From Megamerina dolium (Eukaryota; Arthropoda; Insecta; Diptera; Megamerinidae), in NCBI GenBank assembly GCA_963854835.1, contig OY978525.1, forward strand, positions 65,711,407-65,775,406: DNA of 64,000 nt, read 5' to 3'. Numbering within the stretch: the first letter of the stretch is position 1; each line of letters opens with the position of its first letter. The notes beneath the pieces are model-generated. The model was given only the letters and a program-made list of their open reading frames with translations, was not told the DNA's origin and did not search any database. Both the position numbers and the translations under genes were made by a program. Below, in pieces: positions 45,335 to 53,792 of this stretch.

Positions 45335-45536
45335 GAGAAAAAAGAACAAAGTTTTACGTTTTTTTTTTTTTTACTGTATTTCTTTACATAGTTTTTATTA
45401 ATTATTAATGTGAAAAAAATTAGATATTATACTTAGTATTAAGATTATTGTGAAACTAGAATAAACAATTCATGTCTAATATTAAGATTACTAAATAAGT
45501 ATATGAATATGAGTAAATAAATATAAAAAATATAAA

Positions 45537-46031
45537 TTAATATGTTTTCATTTCAAAATTCAAAAATTTTCTTAAGGCTCTAACATTGATTAAAGCGCAG
45601 TTTTGATTATGAATTATACAACCATCAAAATAACCGTATTTTTCTCTAATTTTTTTCATATTTTCACATCCATAATCATCTAAATTGAATATATTTGAAA
45701 GTTCAAACAATGACTCAAGCCATTTCTTCTTCTCATAACCCTTAACATAAATTTCACAATTAAATAAATTTTCCCGTATGAAATTTGATAAGCTCTGGAA
45801 TGTGATTGATCCTGTATCCCATTTAATGTTGTGATGTTTCGATGTAATCCAGCGTGCTTGTTTTTGATAGAATGGTGGAAGATCATTGAAGGGGAACGGT
45901 GGTTTTACAATGAAATGCATATCCTCATTAATGCTAAAGGATATTGCCAGATCCTTTAAAATAAATTGGTTTTCAGGCCCCTTAAATCCTTGAATATCAA
46001 CAACTACTTTTTGTATATAATTAGAATGCAT
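45537..46031 (-). CDS. DIQGF-motif protein of the Polinton, exonuclease-like?
   Basis: 164 residues. It starts with a strand and the motif VVVDIQGF (D12, Q14). It continues with FKPPFPFNDLPPFYQKQARW, a YVKGYEKKKWLESLF segment and a C-terminal CIIHNQNCALINV with C138, H141 and C145. I recall related proteins in insects and nematodes, often beside transposon genes, without a proven activity. The D-x-Q start and late histidine recall the DEDD exonuclease fold with altered catalytic residues. That is inference. It is the last gene of the minus-strand block, 85 bases after the capsid gene. Confidence 0.78.
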   Translation of the reverse strand: MHSNYIQKVVVDIQGFKGPENQFILKDLAISFSINEDMHFIVKPPFPFNDLPPFYQKQARWITSKHHNIKWDTGSITFQSLSNFIRENLFNCEIYVKGYEKKKWLESLFELSNIFNLDDYGCENMKKIREKYGYFDGCIIHNQNCALINVRALRKFLNFEMKTY

Positions 46032-46118
46032 TTTTATATATATCCTTTTGATATTTTAAATTGAAAATTCCGTAATAAATGTCTTCACTCTTTGAAGAAA
46101 AAGATCATACTGAATATA

Positions 46119-47707
46119 TTAAATAATTTTCTTAATTTCTCCAGTCATGGGGTTATAGCTAATAACCCGATCATGTATGAGAAGGGCATAAGCAGAAGTA
46201 TTGGCAGGAATGTTTTTCAATGTCTTGAAAATTACCTTCACATCAATTGGTCCACTTTTCATTGATTCATTTTGATGTGTTAAATCAATTATTATGATTG
46301 GAGCAATTGATTTAAATTTACTGGGGGTTAATAAAGGTTGCATATTTCTTAGGTAGTATTCCTTTTGTGGGTGCCGTAGCTCAGTGGTTAGTGTGTTCGC
46401 CTTCTGATCTGTAGGTCGTGGTTCAATACCCGGCTGATGCATAACAAATTTAATATCGAAAAGATTTTTCTTTCGAACGGTACCCACCTGTCGGCAAGCA
46501 ATTGGCAATTCTTCCGACAGTAACAACTTGCCATGAAAAAGCTTCTAAAAAGAACTCTGTGACAAAGCTCAGAAAAAGTGATGTCACAAGTGTTCTGCCG
46601 TTCGGAACCGGCTAAAATAAGTAGGTCCATTCTAATACTGTCCAAAATTTAGGACGCACAACAGTAATGGAAGAGAAGCTCGGCCAATGAGCCCTTTGGG
46701 GCTTTAAGTGCCACATATTTATTTTTTTTTTATTCCTTTTGAAATTTGCAATACATATCATATAGGAGTGCTAAACGACCATTTTCGATTTTAAGGTTCA
46801 ACTCATCATAGGGATAAACTTCAGAATTTAGATGAACTTTTACATCGGTGAGATCACAATGAACGAATTTTCTAGAGTTCTGAAATCCGATTAGCATGAA
46901 TCGTGGTCGTTCACTTTGTACAGCCAATTTAACATTCCATAGATGATTTGTAGTCTGTGATAGTGTTGGATTAAAATGCATATCCCAACAACGAAATGCC
47001 ATTGGTATAGACACTCCTCTTCGAATATTATTGTAAATATTTAATTTAGTTGAGTCTGCTAATTGAATATGTGGCATTTTCCATATTAAATTAACTATAG
47101 TTAACACAATTTTATCATTCTCAGCAGCTACAGAGGAGAAGGCTATACCTTCATCAGTTTTTGATCGAAGAAGTATTAGTTCATGCTTTGCATTTAATAT
47201 CACCTTATTATAATCTTCGGCAAAACCCAAAAGATGTTTTAAAGGTATGCAAAAATTAAATTGTCCATTGGTTATTTCAATGTCATCAGAAACACTCCAA
47301 CCAGCATTCATCATCACTGTACTCTCATTAGGTGAGAGAGAGGCAAAAGCCTTCATTGTAGTTGCAATCCCTAAATGTCGGGTTCGATCAATTTCAATCC
47401 CATTCATTTCATAACGAATTTCATCGAATAAATATGATACGCAGTTATTCCGCATTTTTATATTATGAGAGATAGTCTGTCCATTCAGTGTGGCAGTTCC
47501 TTCAATATAGATCATACTTTCCGAAGGTAGAATGTAGAGGTCTTGATTCTGAATAGGTATTCTAATTTCATCATTATTTTTATATGATTGTTGATACGCC
47601 GAATAACTGTGGTAATCCTTCTTAATGATGCTCTCATCATAAAGGGGTTGTTGCATAATATTAAGTACATCAGTTGACGTCATTTGAAACGTTTTTCCTT
47701 CTTGCAC
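46119..47707 (-). pseudogene. Polinton major capsid protein (double jelly-roll), split by SINE
   Basis: The hexon-like major capsid gene in two parts: 46731-47707 (about 325 codons) and 46119-46367 (about 83 codons), with a SINE between. Recognisable segments are YIEGTATLNG and LFDEIRYEMNGIEIDRT (first jelly roll), LNAKHELILLRS, LWNVKLAVQSERPRFMLIGF and CDLTDVKVHLNSEVYPYDELN (second roll). In the second part they are VIFKTLKNIPANTSAYALLI and a short C-terminus. The combined length, about 408, suits insect Polinton capsids. The two parts share a frame once the 374 inserted bases are discounted, so the SINE is the only visible lesion. As it stands the protein would end early, inside the SINE tail. 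Confidence 0.9.
46368..46730 (+). repeat. tRNA-derived SINE in the capsid gene
   Basis: A complete copy with the exact target duplication TATTCCTTTTG at 46357-46367 and 46731-46741. It begins TGGGTGCCGTAGCTCAGTGG (box A) with GGTTCAATACC (box B), and ends in a T run. It is nearly identical to the copy at 24998, so both are young. Confidence 0.95.
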
Positions 47708-47909
47708 TATCGTTTTTAATTTTAAATCCTAAGCTTTTTAAAAACTTTTTATTCAATGGTGATAAGATATTTTGCTTTCGATTAAAATATTTACCATCAA
47801 CTTTTGGAGATGTGTAGCGAGGTTTTTTTTGCGATATGTTTCTATCAGAGGTCAATCGTATATTGTTTGTAAATTGATTTCTGACTATATCTTTATTATA
47901 TATAATCAT
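47670..47909 (-). CDS. small basic Polinton protein
   Basis: 79 residues, strongly basic (many Lys/Arg/Asn), with LSPLNKKFLKSLGFKIK near its end. Its end overlaps the start of the capsid gene by 38 bases and its start abuts the penton-like gene (47911). I recall a LSP.N..FLKSLGFK motif in small frames beside insect Polinton capsid genes. No activity is established. The position inside the capsid operon and its charge suggest a virion or DNA-condensing protein, which is inference. Confidence 0.65.
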   Translation of the reverse strand: MIIYNKDIVRNQFTNNIRLTSDRNISQKKPRYTSPKVDGKYFNRKQNILSPLNKKFLKSLGFKIKNDSARRKNVSNDVN

Positions 47910-47910
47910 T

Positions 47911-48597
47911 CTAAAGAGCCGGCTTTAAGTGGAGTCTTAATGCAATTTGTTCCTTGCGAAAATTTACTAAGTTCCCGTCTTGATCAACAATTCTCACCAA
48001 GAGTTGACTTATCCGTCTAGTGTTAACAGGTAAATAAATTAATGGTTGCGGTCGCTCACTTATTTTATACCCTGGTAGAACCGATACAGAAAACTGATGA
48101 ATTGTATGAGCCGAATCATTGTTAATATATGACCCTGTAGTTATGTTGCACTCGATTCGTAAAACGTTTACTTTCGAAATATCAACTTGTACATCAGATT
48201 GATGGTATTTATTAGGTTTTAATTCACGTCTTCTGAACCCCAACAATCCACCAATTGTACGTTCACGATCAAAATAAATGGGGTCAGTAGTTGACAATAT
48301 CTCAATTTGCATTGTATTGTTATTAGGTTCAATTTTCAAAATATCCTTTATATTCACATCTTCATACTTTTCAACAACAAAGTCAATTATATCGTCAATT
48401 TCATATGATCCTATTGGAATTTCGATAACATGGTCACCAATGTGAAATAAATTATTTCCATAGTCCACATTAGGTATTGAGTGATAAGTGGTGAAATCAA
48501 CTAGAGCACAAACGTAATCATCATTCAACTCTATGGGTGGAAAAAAATCTGCTGTTAGCTCTGAGCTTCTTCCAACTAATTCTATTGTTCTGGACAT
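47911..48597 (-). CDS. Polinton minor capsid protein (penton-like, single jelly-roll)
   Basis: 228 residues from the ATG at 48595-48597 (MSRTIELVGRSSEL). The open frame extends upstream to 48678 and overlaps the integrase end, but the upstream 27 codons are hydrophobic and not typical, so the inner start is preferred. Typical segments are DYVCALVDFTTYHSIPNV, HVIEIPIGSYEIDDI, TIGGLLGFRR and IHQFSVSVLPGYKISERP, as in penton-base-like vertex proteins of Polintons. It would form the fivefold vertices of the particle. It is encoded between integrase and the capsid gene, and intact. Confidence 0.88.
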   Translation of the reverse strand: MSRTIELVGRSSELTADFFPPIELNDDYVCALVDFTTYHSIPNVDYGNNLFHIGDHVIEIPIGSYEIDDIIDFVVEKYEDVNIKDILKIEPNNNTMQIEILSTTDPIYFDRERTIGGLLGFRRRELKPNKYHQSDVQVDISKVNVLRIECNITTGSYINNDSAHTIHQFSVSVLPGYKISERPQPLIYLPVNTRRISQLLVRIVDQDGNLVNFRKEQIALRLHLKPAL

Positions 48598-48670
48598 CTT
48601 AACTATAAATAGGATTATGATTAAATAAAATACACCACATTTCGTTTTATATACTTTTTTATTTATAAAA

Positions 48671-49591
48671 TCATACAATATCGCTCTTATTTATCCATGA
48701 ATTATGCTCTTTAGAGAATCCGAGCCATTTAATATAGGCTTTATCACCTGTAGTTTTTATAATTTTCTCAATTAAATACATATCAGGGTATTTCGTCTTC
48801 ATAAGCTCATATTCATAAAACCCCCCTTTTATAGGATTTCCTTGATAGTCTTCCAGTATATATGTTGTTGGATTAGTTTTTTGAATTTGCTTAATTTTAA
48901 ATATCTCAGTAGTCCAATTCGGTGTATACCCCTTCTCAAAAGCATGCTTATATTTACTTATTCGAACATTTGACCCCACAGTGAATTTAGATCGATGAAA
49001 GACCTTCAAATGGTTATATACAGTTTCTAGAAGATCTTTCTCATTCGACGAATTTACATCAACCGGTGCCATTTTTATCGTTTTATGTATTTTATGATTA
49101 TATTCATCAACCAATTTTTGATAATTATTAATCCATCGATATGATCCATTATAGCTAAACTCCTTCCACATCATACCCTTTAATGTTCGATTAAAGCGTT
49201 CAACTATTGACGCCTTTAGCGGACTAAATGTTGAGTAATGATTAATGTTATGCTCATCCATCAATTTTTTAAAATGTTTATTGAAAAATTCTTTTCCATC
49301 ATCAGTTTGAAGATTTTTCGGTATTCGTCGATCATTCTCAAATATATTCTTCATGGCCTGTGTTACATGGTCGGCACTTTTTGTTTTAATCGCTATTGCC
49401 CAGGCGAATTTCGAGAAAGTGTCAATAATTGTTAGAAGGAATCGATATCCACGATTTAATGCTGTGTATGCACCCATTTTAACTAAATCCGCCTGCCACA
49501 AGTCATCAATACCTTTAGTAATTACTCGTCGGCGATTAAAATTTTTGCGAGCTTGTCGATGAAGCTCTTCAACTAAATCTCGTTTACTCAT
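48671..49591 (-). CDS. Polinton integrase with C-terminal chromodomain
   Basis: 306 residues of retroviral-type integrase. The catalytic triad is D35 in LWQADLVKMG, D97 in LQTDDGKEF and E131 in SIVERFNRTLKG. An IDTFSKFAWA strand lies between the first two. After the core come NVRISKYKHAFEKGYTPNWT and a chromodomain at about 272-306 (YIKWLGFSKEHNSWI), probably directing integration to marked chromatin. It inserts the element's ends, making short target duplications. Its start overlaps the preceding gene by four bases (ATGA at 49588-49591), a sign of one transcript. An N-terminal zinc-binding HHCC is only partly present. Intact. Confidence 0.95.
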   Translation of the reverse strand: MSKRDLVEELHRQARKNFNRRRVITKGIDDLWQADLVKMGAYTALNRGYRFLLTIIDTFSKFAWAIAIKTKSADHVTQAMKNIFENDRRIPKNLQTDDGKEFFNKHFKKLMDEHNINHYSTFSPLKASIVERFNRTLKGMMWKEFSYNGSYRWINNYQKLVDEYNHKIHKTIKMAPVDVNSSNEKDLLETVYNHLKVFHRSKFTVGSNVRISKYKHAFEKGYTPNWTTEIFKIKQIQKTNPTTYILEDYQGNPIKGGFYEYELMKTKYPDMYLIEKIIKTTGDKAYIKWLGFSKEHNSWINKSDIV

Positions 49592-50037
49592 TCTTTTTGC
49601 TTATTTTCTAGATTTTTCAATATATCATACATTTCCATAGTCTCGTCTGGTGATAATGAAGGTGTTTCCTTAAGTACATAGTATTTATATACATAGTGTT
49701 CGAGGTCTTCATGTAGAGAAGTTAGTCTAGCTTCTGTAGCTTTAATTTTCCCAAGTAGATCATTATTCAATGTTTCAATTTTAGAAATTAGAATCCTATT
49801 ATCAACTTCATTTTTTTCTAGTTTCGACATTATTTCATTGACACGTTCATCAACATATACCTTAGTGACTCCATCAGATTCATCAACTGGTACACCGACT
49901 TTTGTTAATCGATGATTTTGAAAGCTTATATATTTGGATGAAGCGTTTGTCTTTACACCTAAAATTTTGTTCACACCTCGACGTAACTCCCCCTTATTAA
50001 TACTCTCAGAATAACGACCAAACTTATCTACACTCAT
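49588..50037 (-). CDS. coiled-coil protein of the Polinton
   Basis: 149 residues, unknown. The N-terminal third (MSVDKFGRYSESINKG to HRLTKVGVPVDESDGVTK) looks like an extended arm. The rest is helical with heptad-like spacing (VNEIMSKLEKNEVDNRILIS, LNNDLLGKIKATEARLTSL). The pattern of a short DKFGR-type start followed by a coiled coil occurs in trimeric spike or fibre-like proteins, so an attachment or structural role is conceivable. It is located between the unknown at 50068 and integrase. Confidence 0.7.
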   Translation of the reverse strand: MSVDKFGRYSESINKGELRRGVNKILGVKTNASSKYISFQNHRLTKVGVPVDESDGVTKVYVDERVNEIMSKLEKNEVDNRILISKIETLNNDLLGKIKATEARLTSLHEDLEHYVYKYYVLKETPSLSPDETMEMYDILKNLENKQKE

Positions 50038-50067
50038 AGTGCTAGTGAATGATATAGAGTCTTGTTA

Positions 50068-51093
50068 TCATATTATAATCTTTGATTCTCGTAATTCCTC
50101 AATAATGGATACTATCTCATTGTTATGACTGGAATTTCCAGCAGCTTGTGATGCTATCAAGACACGAAGGCGATCAACCAACTCATTTGGATTATCCCAA
50201 TAGATATAATTCGATTTAGCCGTATTTAACTTCATCACATCATCATTGATGAACTGATTACGTTTCAGTCCTTGACCCTTTTTTGGAGTTGATTTAAATA
50301 AATCTTTTAGAATTTGATATTTATACGCTTTCGTAACTTTCACTCCACCTGATACCTCGAAATGTCGTTTATGCGCATTAGTTGATAAGAGAATTTCTTT
50401 ATAGTTATCCAAATCTATATTATTATATGCTTTCGGTACTTTATGAAAAAGTAATTGAAATAGACCTGGAGTTAAAGTCCAACTTTTTTCACCTATCTCA
50501 ATTTTATCATCTTCAAATTTCATTGACTTATTTCCGAACATGTAATTTCCATGAGCATCTTGATGAAATCCATATACCAAATCTAATTGCTTTTGCTGCT
50601 TTAAAAGTGAAATATTTGTTATTAATTGTGAAGATGATGGCGATTTTTCTAATGTTGATGAAATACTATCATGAGTAGTATCGACAAGAGTGTCACCGAA
50701 CATTTTTGAATAAAAAACATCATCATTAGTAGTGGTGCTAGTATTATTACGACTTTGTTTTGATGATGATACTCTCTTTGGTGTGCTGGTAGTAATTTTA
50801 GTCTTATCATATGGTAAAGGATTTTCAGATTTAAATAGTTCCCGATCACCTTTATATGGAGTATATTCATTTTTATAATCTTTAGGATGACCTTTAATAT
50901 TCAATTCATTAGTGTTTAATGTGCCAGCTTTATCAATCAAAGCTTTCAGAGGTGTTGTTATAGGATGAAAAGTTTTTTCCAATTGATTTTCCGTATCAAC
51001 TTCACCCAACTTGATACTTTTAAACTTTTGTTTTAGCGACTTTCGCGCCTTAACAATTTCTTTCAACATTTTTGGATCGACTTTCCGCAGCAT
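50068..51093 (-). CDS. widespread insect Polinton protein, unknown (DUF8207-like?)
   Basis: 341 residues. A basic N-terminal helix (LKEIVKARKSLKQKFKSIKL), then a long Ser/Thr/Asn-rich linker (about 95-165). A conserved C-terminal domain follows: YGFHQDAHGNYMFGNKSMKF, LTPGLFQLLFHKVP, YKEILLSTNAHKRHF, and finally YIYWDNPNELVDRLRVLIAS and NNEIVSIIEELRE. I recall the C-terminal pattern in very many uncharacterised insect, spider and hemipteran proteins, perhaps filed as DUF8207. Identification to that family needs a search. Constant linkage to capsid and ATPase genes suggests a virion or packaging role. Intact. Confidence 0.8.
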   Translation of the reverse strand: MLRKVDPKMLKEIVKARKSLKQKFKSIKLGEVDTENQLEKTFHPITTPLKALIDKAGTLNTNELNIKGHPKDYKNEYTPYKGDRELFKSENPLPYDKTKITTSTPKRVSSSKQSRNNTSTTTNDDVFYSKMFGDTLVDTTHDSISSTLEKSPSSSQLITNISLLKQQKQLDLVYGFHQDAHGNYMFGNKSMKFEDDKIEIGEKSWTLTPGLFQLLFHKVPKAYNNIDLDNYKEILLSTNAHKRHFEVSGGVKVTKAYKYQILKDLFKSTPKKGQGLKRNQFINDDVMKLNTAKSNYIYWDNPNELVDRLRVLIASQAAGNSSHNNEIVSIIEELRESKIII

Positions 51094-51166
51094 ATCTGCA
51101 TGCTAGTATAGAATTATCTTAAATGTCTATATATATTCGATTCATAGATTATATATAGCTAATATT

Positions 51167-51844
51167 TTATAAATATATCGAACCCTTCCTATAACGTCCA
51201 TCAGCAATTGGATCATCTTTAGATATTACGAGAAATCCATATTTATCACACCAGCATTCTTTACACATCTCATGAAACTGCTCATATGTAAGATCAGTTC
51301 CAACATGATCATTATACACATGCTTAATATTTAACTCATCTTGCTTAAACATTATTATTAAGTTAGCATTATCACGAATTAAATGCTTTGGAATGCGTGT
51401 ATATGTTTGACATAAATAGAAGCTATCAATTTTATTATGACGACCCATGCAGAAATATACTCGAATATTATTTTGTTTTTCACACGCGACATCATCAAAT
51501 ATCATAATGGAATTTTTTCTGGCTTCATTTGGTGGTATAACTTCCTCATTCTCTGAGAATGTGAAAAACCCCATCCCTTTTATGGGGGCGAGTAACTTCT
51601 TCAAATACTGATATTTCGGTTGATTAAGTGATTTCCCATAAATATAAATATTTTCAAATTTTAATCCATTCGGACTTTCAATTAAACTTATCATAACATT
51701 AGTTTTCCCACAATTCGATGGTCCGATAATTAAACATCTGATTGTATTCGGTAGTAGGAGTCCATGACGACGTTTTAAAGTATCATTTGTTTTAAAGTCT
51801 AAATTCCTGACAACAATTTTTTTATCCTGTCTTATGAACTTCAT
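51167..51844 (-). CDS. Polinton genome-packaging ATPase (FtsK/HerA, A32-like)
   Basis: 225 residues. Walker A GPSNCGKT (41-48) and Walker B SIMIFDD (112-118), followed by a QTYTRIPKHLIRDNANLII region with polar residues typical of this ATPase group. The enzyme pumps DNA into preformed capsids in related viruses. The gene heads the minus-strand late-type block and is divergent from the PLA2-domain gene 101 bases away, so 51845-51945 should hold promoters for both. Intact. Confidence 0.94.
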   Translation of the reverse strand: MKFIRQDKKIVVRNLDFKTNDTLKRRHGLLLPNTIRCLIIGPSNCGKTNVMISLIESPNGLKFENIYIYGKSLNQPKYQYLKKLLAPIKGMGFFTFSENEEVIPPNEARKNSIMIFDDVACEKQNNIRVYFCMGRHNKIDSFYLCQTYTRIPKHLIRDNANLIIMFKQDELNIKHVYNDHVGTDLTYEQFHEMCKECWCDKYGFLVISKDDPIADGRYRKGSIYL

Positions 51845-51945
51845 TTTAACAACTGAATTACATTATATAATAGCACATCCTCTTCAAATAATATTATTAG
51901 TATATTGTCATCATTTCATGTTGCAACAATAGATAACTATTAATA
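51845..51945. promoter_or_regulatory. divergent promoter region
   Basis: 101 bases between the ATPase gene (minus) and the PLA2-domain gene (plus). It is AT-rich, with a TTATATAATAG string at about 51864-51874. It is expected to carry start signals for both blocks. No defined motif is proven. Confidence 0.45.
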
Positions 51946-52779
51946 ATGGGTTTATTAATTAAAAAAGGTCTCAGTCATAAAAAACAACTTCATGGTGGTG
52001 GACTTGTTGATGGGATAATTAATTCTTTACCAATTGAATTACATTTACCTGGCTATCAATTTTGCGGTCCTGGTACTAAGCTTAAAAAGCGTTTAAATAG
52101 AGGTGATAAGGGTGTAAATCCATTAGATGCTGCTTGTAGAGAGCACGATATTGCATATTCACAAAACAAAGACTTAGATAGAAGACACATTGCTGATAAA
52201 CAACTTGTTGAAAGAGCTTGGCAAAGAGTAACTTCAAAGGATAGTAGCATCGGTGAGAAGGCAAGTGCTTGGCTTGTGACAAACGCGATGAAATCTAAAG
52301 TTAAATTCGGAATGGGTAATAACATTACGAAGACGAGACGGAAACGAAAATGTGTAAAAAGTAAATGTCCTAAAAAATTATTTACAACTGCCCTTGTGAA
52401 GGCGCGCAAAATTTTGAAACGTCAGATGCCTGATAGTGTTGAAAAAGCTGTGAAAATCGCACATAAAGTAATCAGTAATACATTTAGGGGGAATAAAGAG
52501 AATATCAATATTCCTAGAGTCATACAAATCCCCAAGGTTGGGGGATTTCTCCCCTTGGTACCAATCCTAACCGCATTGGGTGCACTTGGTGGTCTAGCAT
52601 CTGGAGGATCGGCTATCGTTAAGGCTGTGAACAGCGCTAAAGCAGCTAGAGAGCAGTTGGATGAAGCAAACCGTCATAATAAGACAATGGAAGCGATTGC
52701 TATGGGAAAAGGTTTATATTTGAAGCCATATCGGAAGGGGTACGGCTTCTTTTATCGGCCACAAGCAAAAAACTTTTAA
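51946..52779 (+). CDS. Polinton virion protein with PLA2 domain and pVI-like tail
   Basis: 277 residues. The N-terminal domain has the parvovirus-type phospholipase A2 signature: calcium loop YQFCGPG (37-43) and catalytic helix DAACREHDIAY with H67 and D68. After a basic middle (KTRRKRKCVKSKC) comes a C-terminal part with a hydrophobic LVPILTALGALGGLASGGSA, a helix, RHNKTME and the closing GKGLYLKPYRKGYGF. That layout recalls adenovirus-type minor core or membrane-active proteins. A role in crossing membranes during entry is inferred from the families. It is followed after two bases by the protease gene. Intact. Confidence 0.88.
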   Translation: MGLLIKKGLSHKKQLHGGGLVDGIINSLPIELHLPGYQFCGPGTKLKKRLNRGDKGVNPLDAACREHDIAYSQNKDLDRRHIADKQLVERAWQRVTSKDSSIGEKASAWLVTNAMKSKVKFGMGNNITKTRRKRKCVKSKCPKKLFTTALVKARKILKRQMPDSVEKAVKIAHKVISNTFRGNKENINIPRVIQIPKVGGFLPLVPILTALGALGGLASGGSAIVKAVNSAKAAREQLDEANRHNKTMEAIAMGKGLYLKPYRKGYGFFYRPQAKNF

Positions 52780-52781
52780 GT

Positions 52782-53138
52782 ATGCTACCCAAGAGAGCGC
52801 TCACCGATGTTGACATTATAAAATTCGCGAAATATATACCACACTTTCGCGGAGTATTCATGCGTGATACTCTTCCACGAAAACCTCATGTGATCGAGTG
52901 CGGAATTGTGAACCTTGATAGTATACAAATCAGTGGAACACATTGGGTAGCATACTATAAAAATAAAAGTCATATTGAATATTATGATAGCTTCGGAAAT
53001 TTACCTCCACCAAAAGAACTGATAAAATATTTGGGGACAAACATCAACTATAATTATAAACGTTATCAGAAATTCAATACATACACTTGTGGTCATCTAT
53101 GTCTAAAAATTTTATATCAACTTTCTCACACTTTTTAA
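52782..53138 (+). CDS. adenain-like cysteine protease of the Polinton
   Basis: 118 residues of Ulp1/adenain-type protease. The catalytic set is H54 (SGTHWVAYY), D69 (EYYDSFG), Q96 (KRYQ) and C103 (YTCGHLCLK), in the usual order and spacing. It processes virion precursors in adenoviruses and relatives. The protein is short compared with adenain, as is common in Polintons. The start lies two bases after the stop of the PLA2-domain gene, suggesting one transcript. Intact. Confidence 0.92.
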   Translation: MLPKRALTDVDIIKFAKYIPHFRGVFMRDTLPRKPHVIECGIVNLDSIQISGTHWVAYYKNKSHIEYYDSFGNLPPPKELIKYLGTNINYNYKRYQKFNTYTCGHLCLKILYQLSHTF

Positions 53139-53195
53139 ATAAATGAAATAAAAAACAATATATTTTTTTCACACCTCAACAAGCGAACAATAATT
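53138..53195. terminator. shared polyadenylation region between convergent genes
   Basis: AATAAA at 53138-53143 and 53147-53152 serves the plus-strand protease transcript. On the minus strand, AATAAA copies (complement of TTTATT runs at about 53194-53208) lie at the end of the CARD gene. The two transcripts converge here. Confidence 0.65.
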
Positions 53196-53534
53196 TTATT
53201 TATTTATTTTTATATAAGTAGTTGCATTATCTAAAACATTTAGAGCTTCGGTATATTTTAATTCTTTAAAAATAAATTGCAATTTTTCAAAGGCATCAGG
53301 TCCTCGATGGGTTATCTTTGTGAATAGTTCCGCATGAAGCCTGCTTTCTCTATTATATTTGTCAACATCATCATCATCAAAGATGTTGGGAGATAATCTA
53401 TATTGTATTATATCTAGCATGCGCTGTGTTATGAGGTTGTTTTCCACACATTTATTCGAAAGTTCTTTATAATTTGTTAGCCGGATTAATTGTCCAATAT
53501 TTCTTAAAATGATCTCTCGGTGTATATCGTCCAT
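53196..53534 (-). CDS. CARD-only protein resembling the Dronc caspase CARD
   Basis: 112 residues, almost entirely one caspase recruitment domain (about 5-101). Visible signatures are HREIILRNIGQL, LTNYKELSNKCV, LITQRML and FTKITHRGPDAF, then helices to NVLD. They match the CARD of the insect initiator caspase Dronc position by position in my memory, notably HRE, TNY..L...CV, L.T..ML and KIT.RGP.A. No caspase catalytic domain follows; the stop is 11 codons after the domain. CARDs pair with like domains; in flies the Dronc CARD binds Dark. A free CARD could act as a decoy against apoptosis, by analogy with mammalian CARD-only proteins. That role is inference. It lies in the accessory right end, convergent with the protease gene, and intact. 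Codons are as AT-rich as its neighbours. Confidence 0.85.
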   Translation of the reverse strand: MDDIHREIILRNIGQLIRLTNYKELSNKCVENNLITQRMLDIIQYRLSPNIFDDDDVDKYNRESRLHAELFTKITHRGPDAFEKLQFIFKELKYTEALNVLDNATTYIKINK

Positions 53535-53591
53535 GATTATTTTATTGAAGTTTGCTTGATGTGAGCTTCACTCTATGACTAACTCCGATTA

Positions 53592-53792
53592 CTAATTCTT
53601 CAATCTTTTATACGGAACATTTGATGTACTATACTTTTCTGCATCCTCTTCCTCAGTGTTTAGCTCCTTCGAATTTGACTGGACTTCATACTGCTTTCTC
53701 TTCGCAGCAGTATCTTCCTTTTTTATGTGGCCATATTTATTACTACCACCGCTACTATTACTATCGAATGAAGTATTTAGATTAGAATCCAT
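53592..53792 (-). CDS. short Ser/Asn/Glu-rich protein, unknown
   Basis: 66 residues of low-complexity composition: a Ser/Asn-rich start, KKEDTAAKRKQY, an acidic NTEEEDAEK and a basic end VPYKRLKN that could be a nuclear localisation signal. It lies 57 bases upstream of the CARD gene on the same strand. No family was recognised. It could be an N-terminal exon or a separate accessory protein. Moderate doubt that it is a real gene. Confidence 0.45.
   Translation of the reverse strand: MDSNLNTSFDSNSSGGSNKYGHIKKEDTAAKRKQYEVQSNSKELNTEEEDAEKYSTSNVPYKRLKN

Noticed and set aside
47911..48678. Penton-like protein starting at 48678
   Set aside because: The first 27 codons overlap the integrase end and are hydrophobic without family resemblance; the ATG at 48597 gives the typical start.
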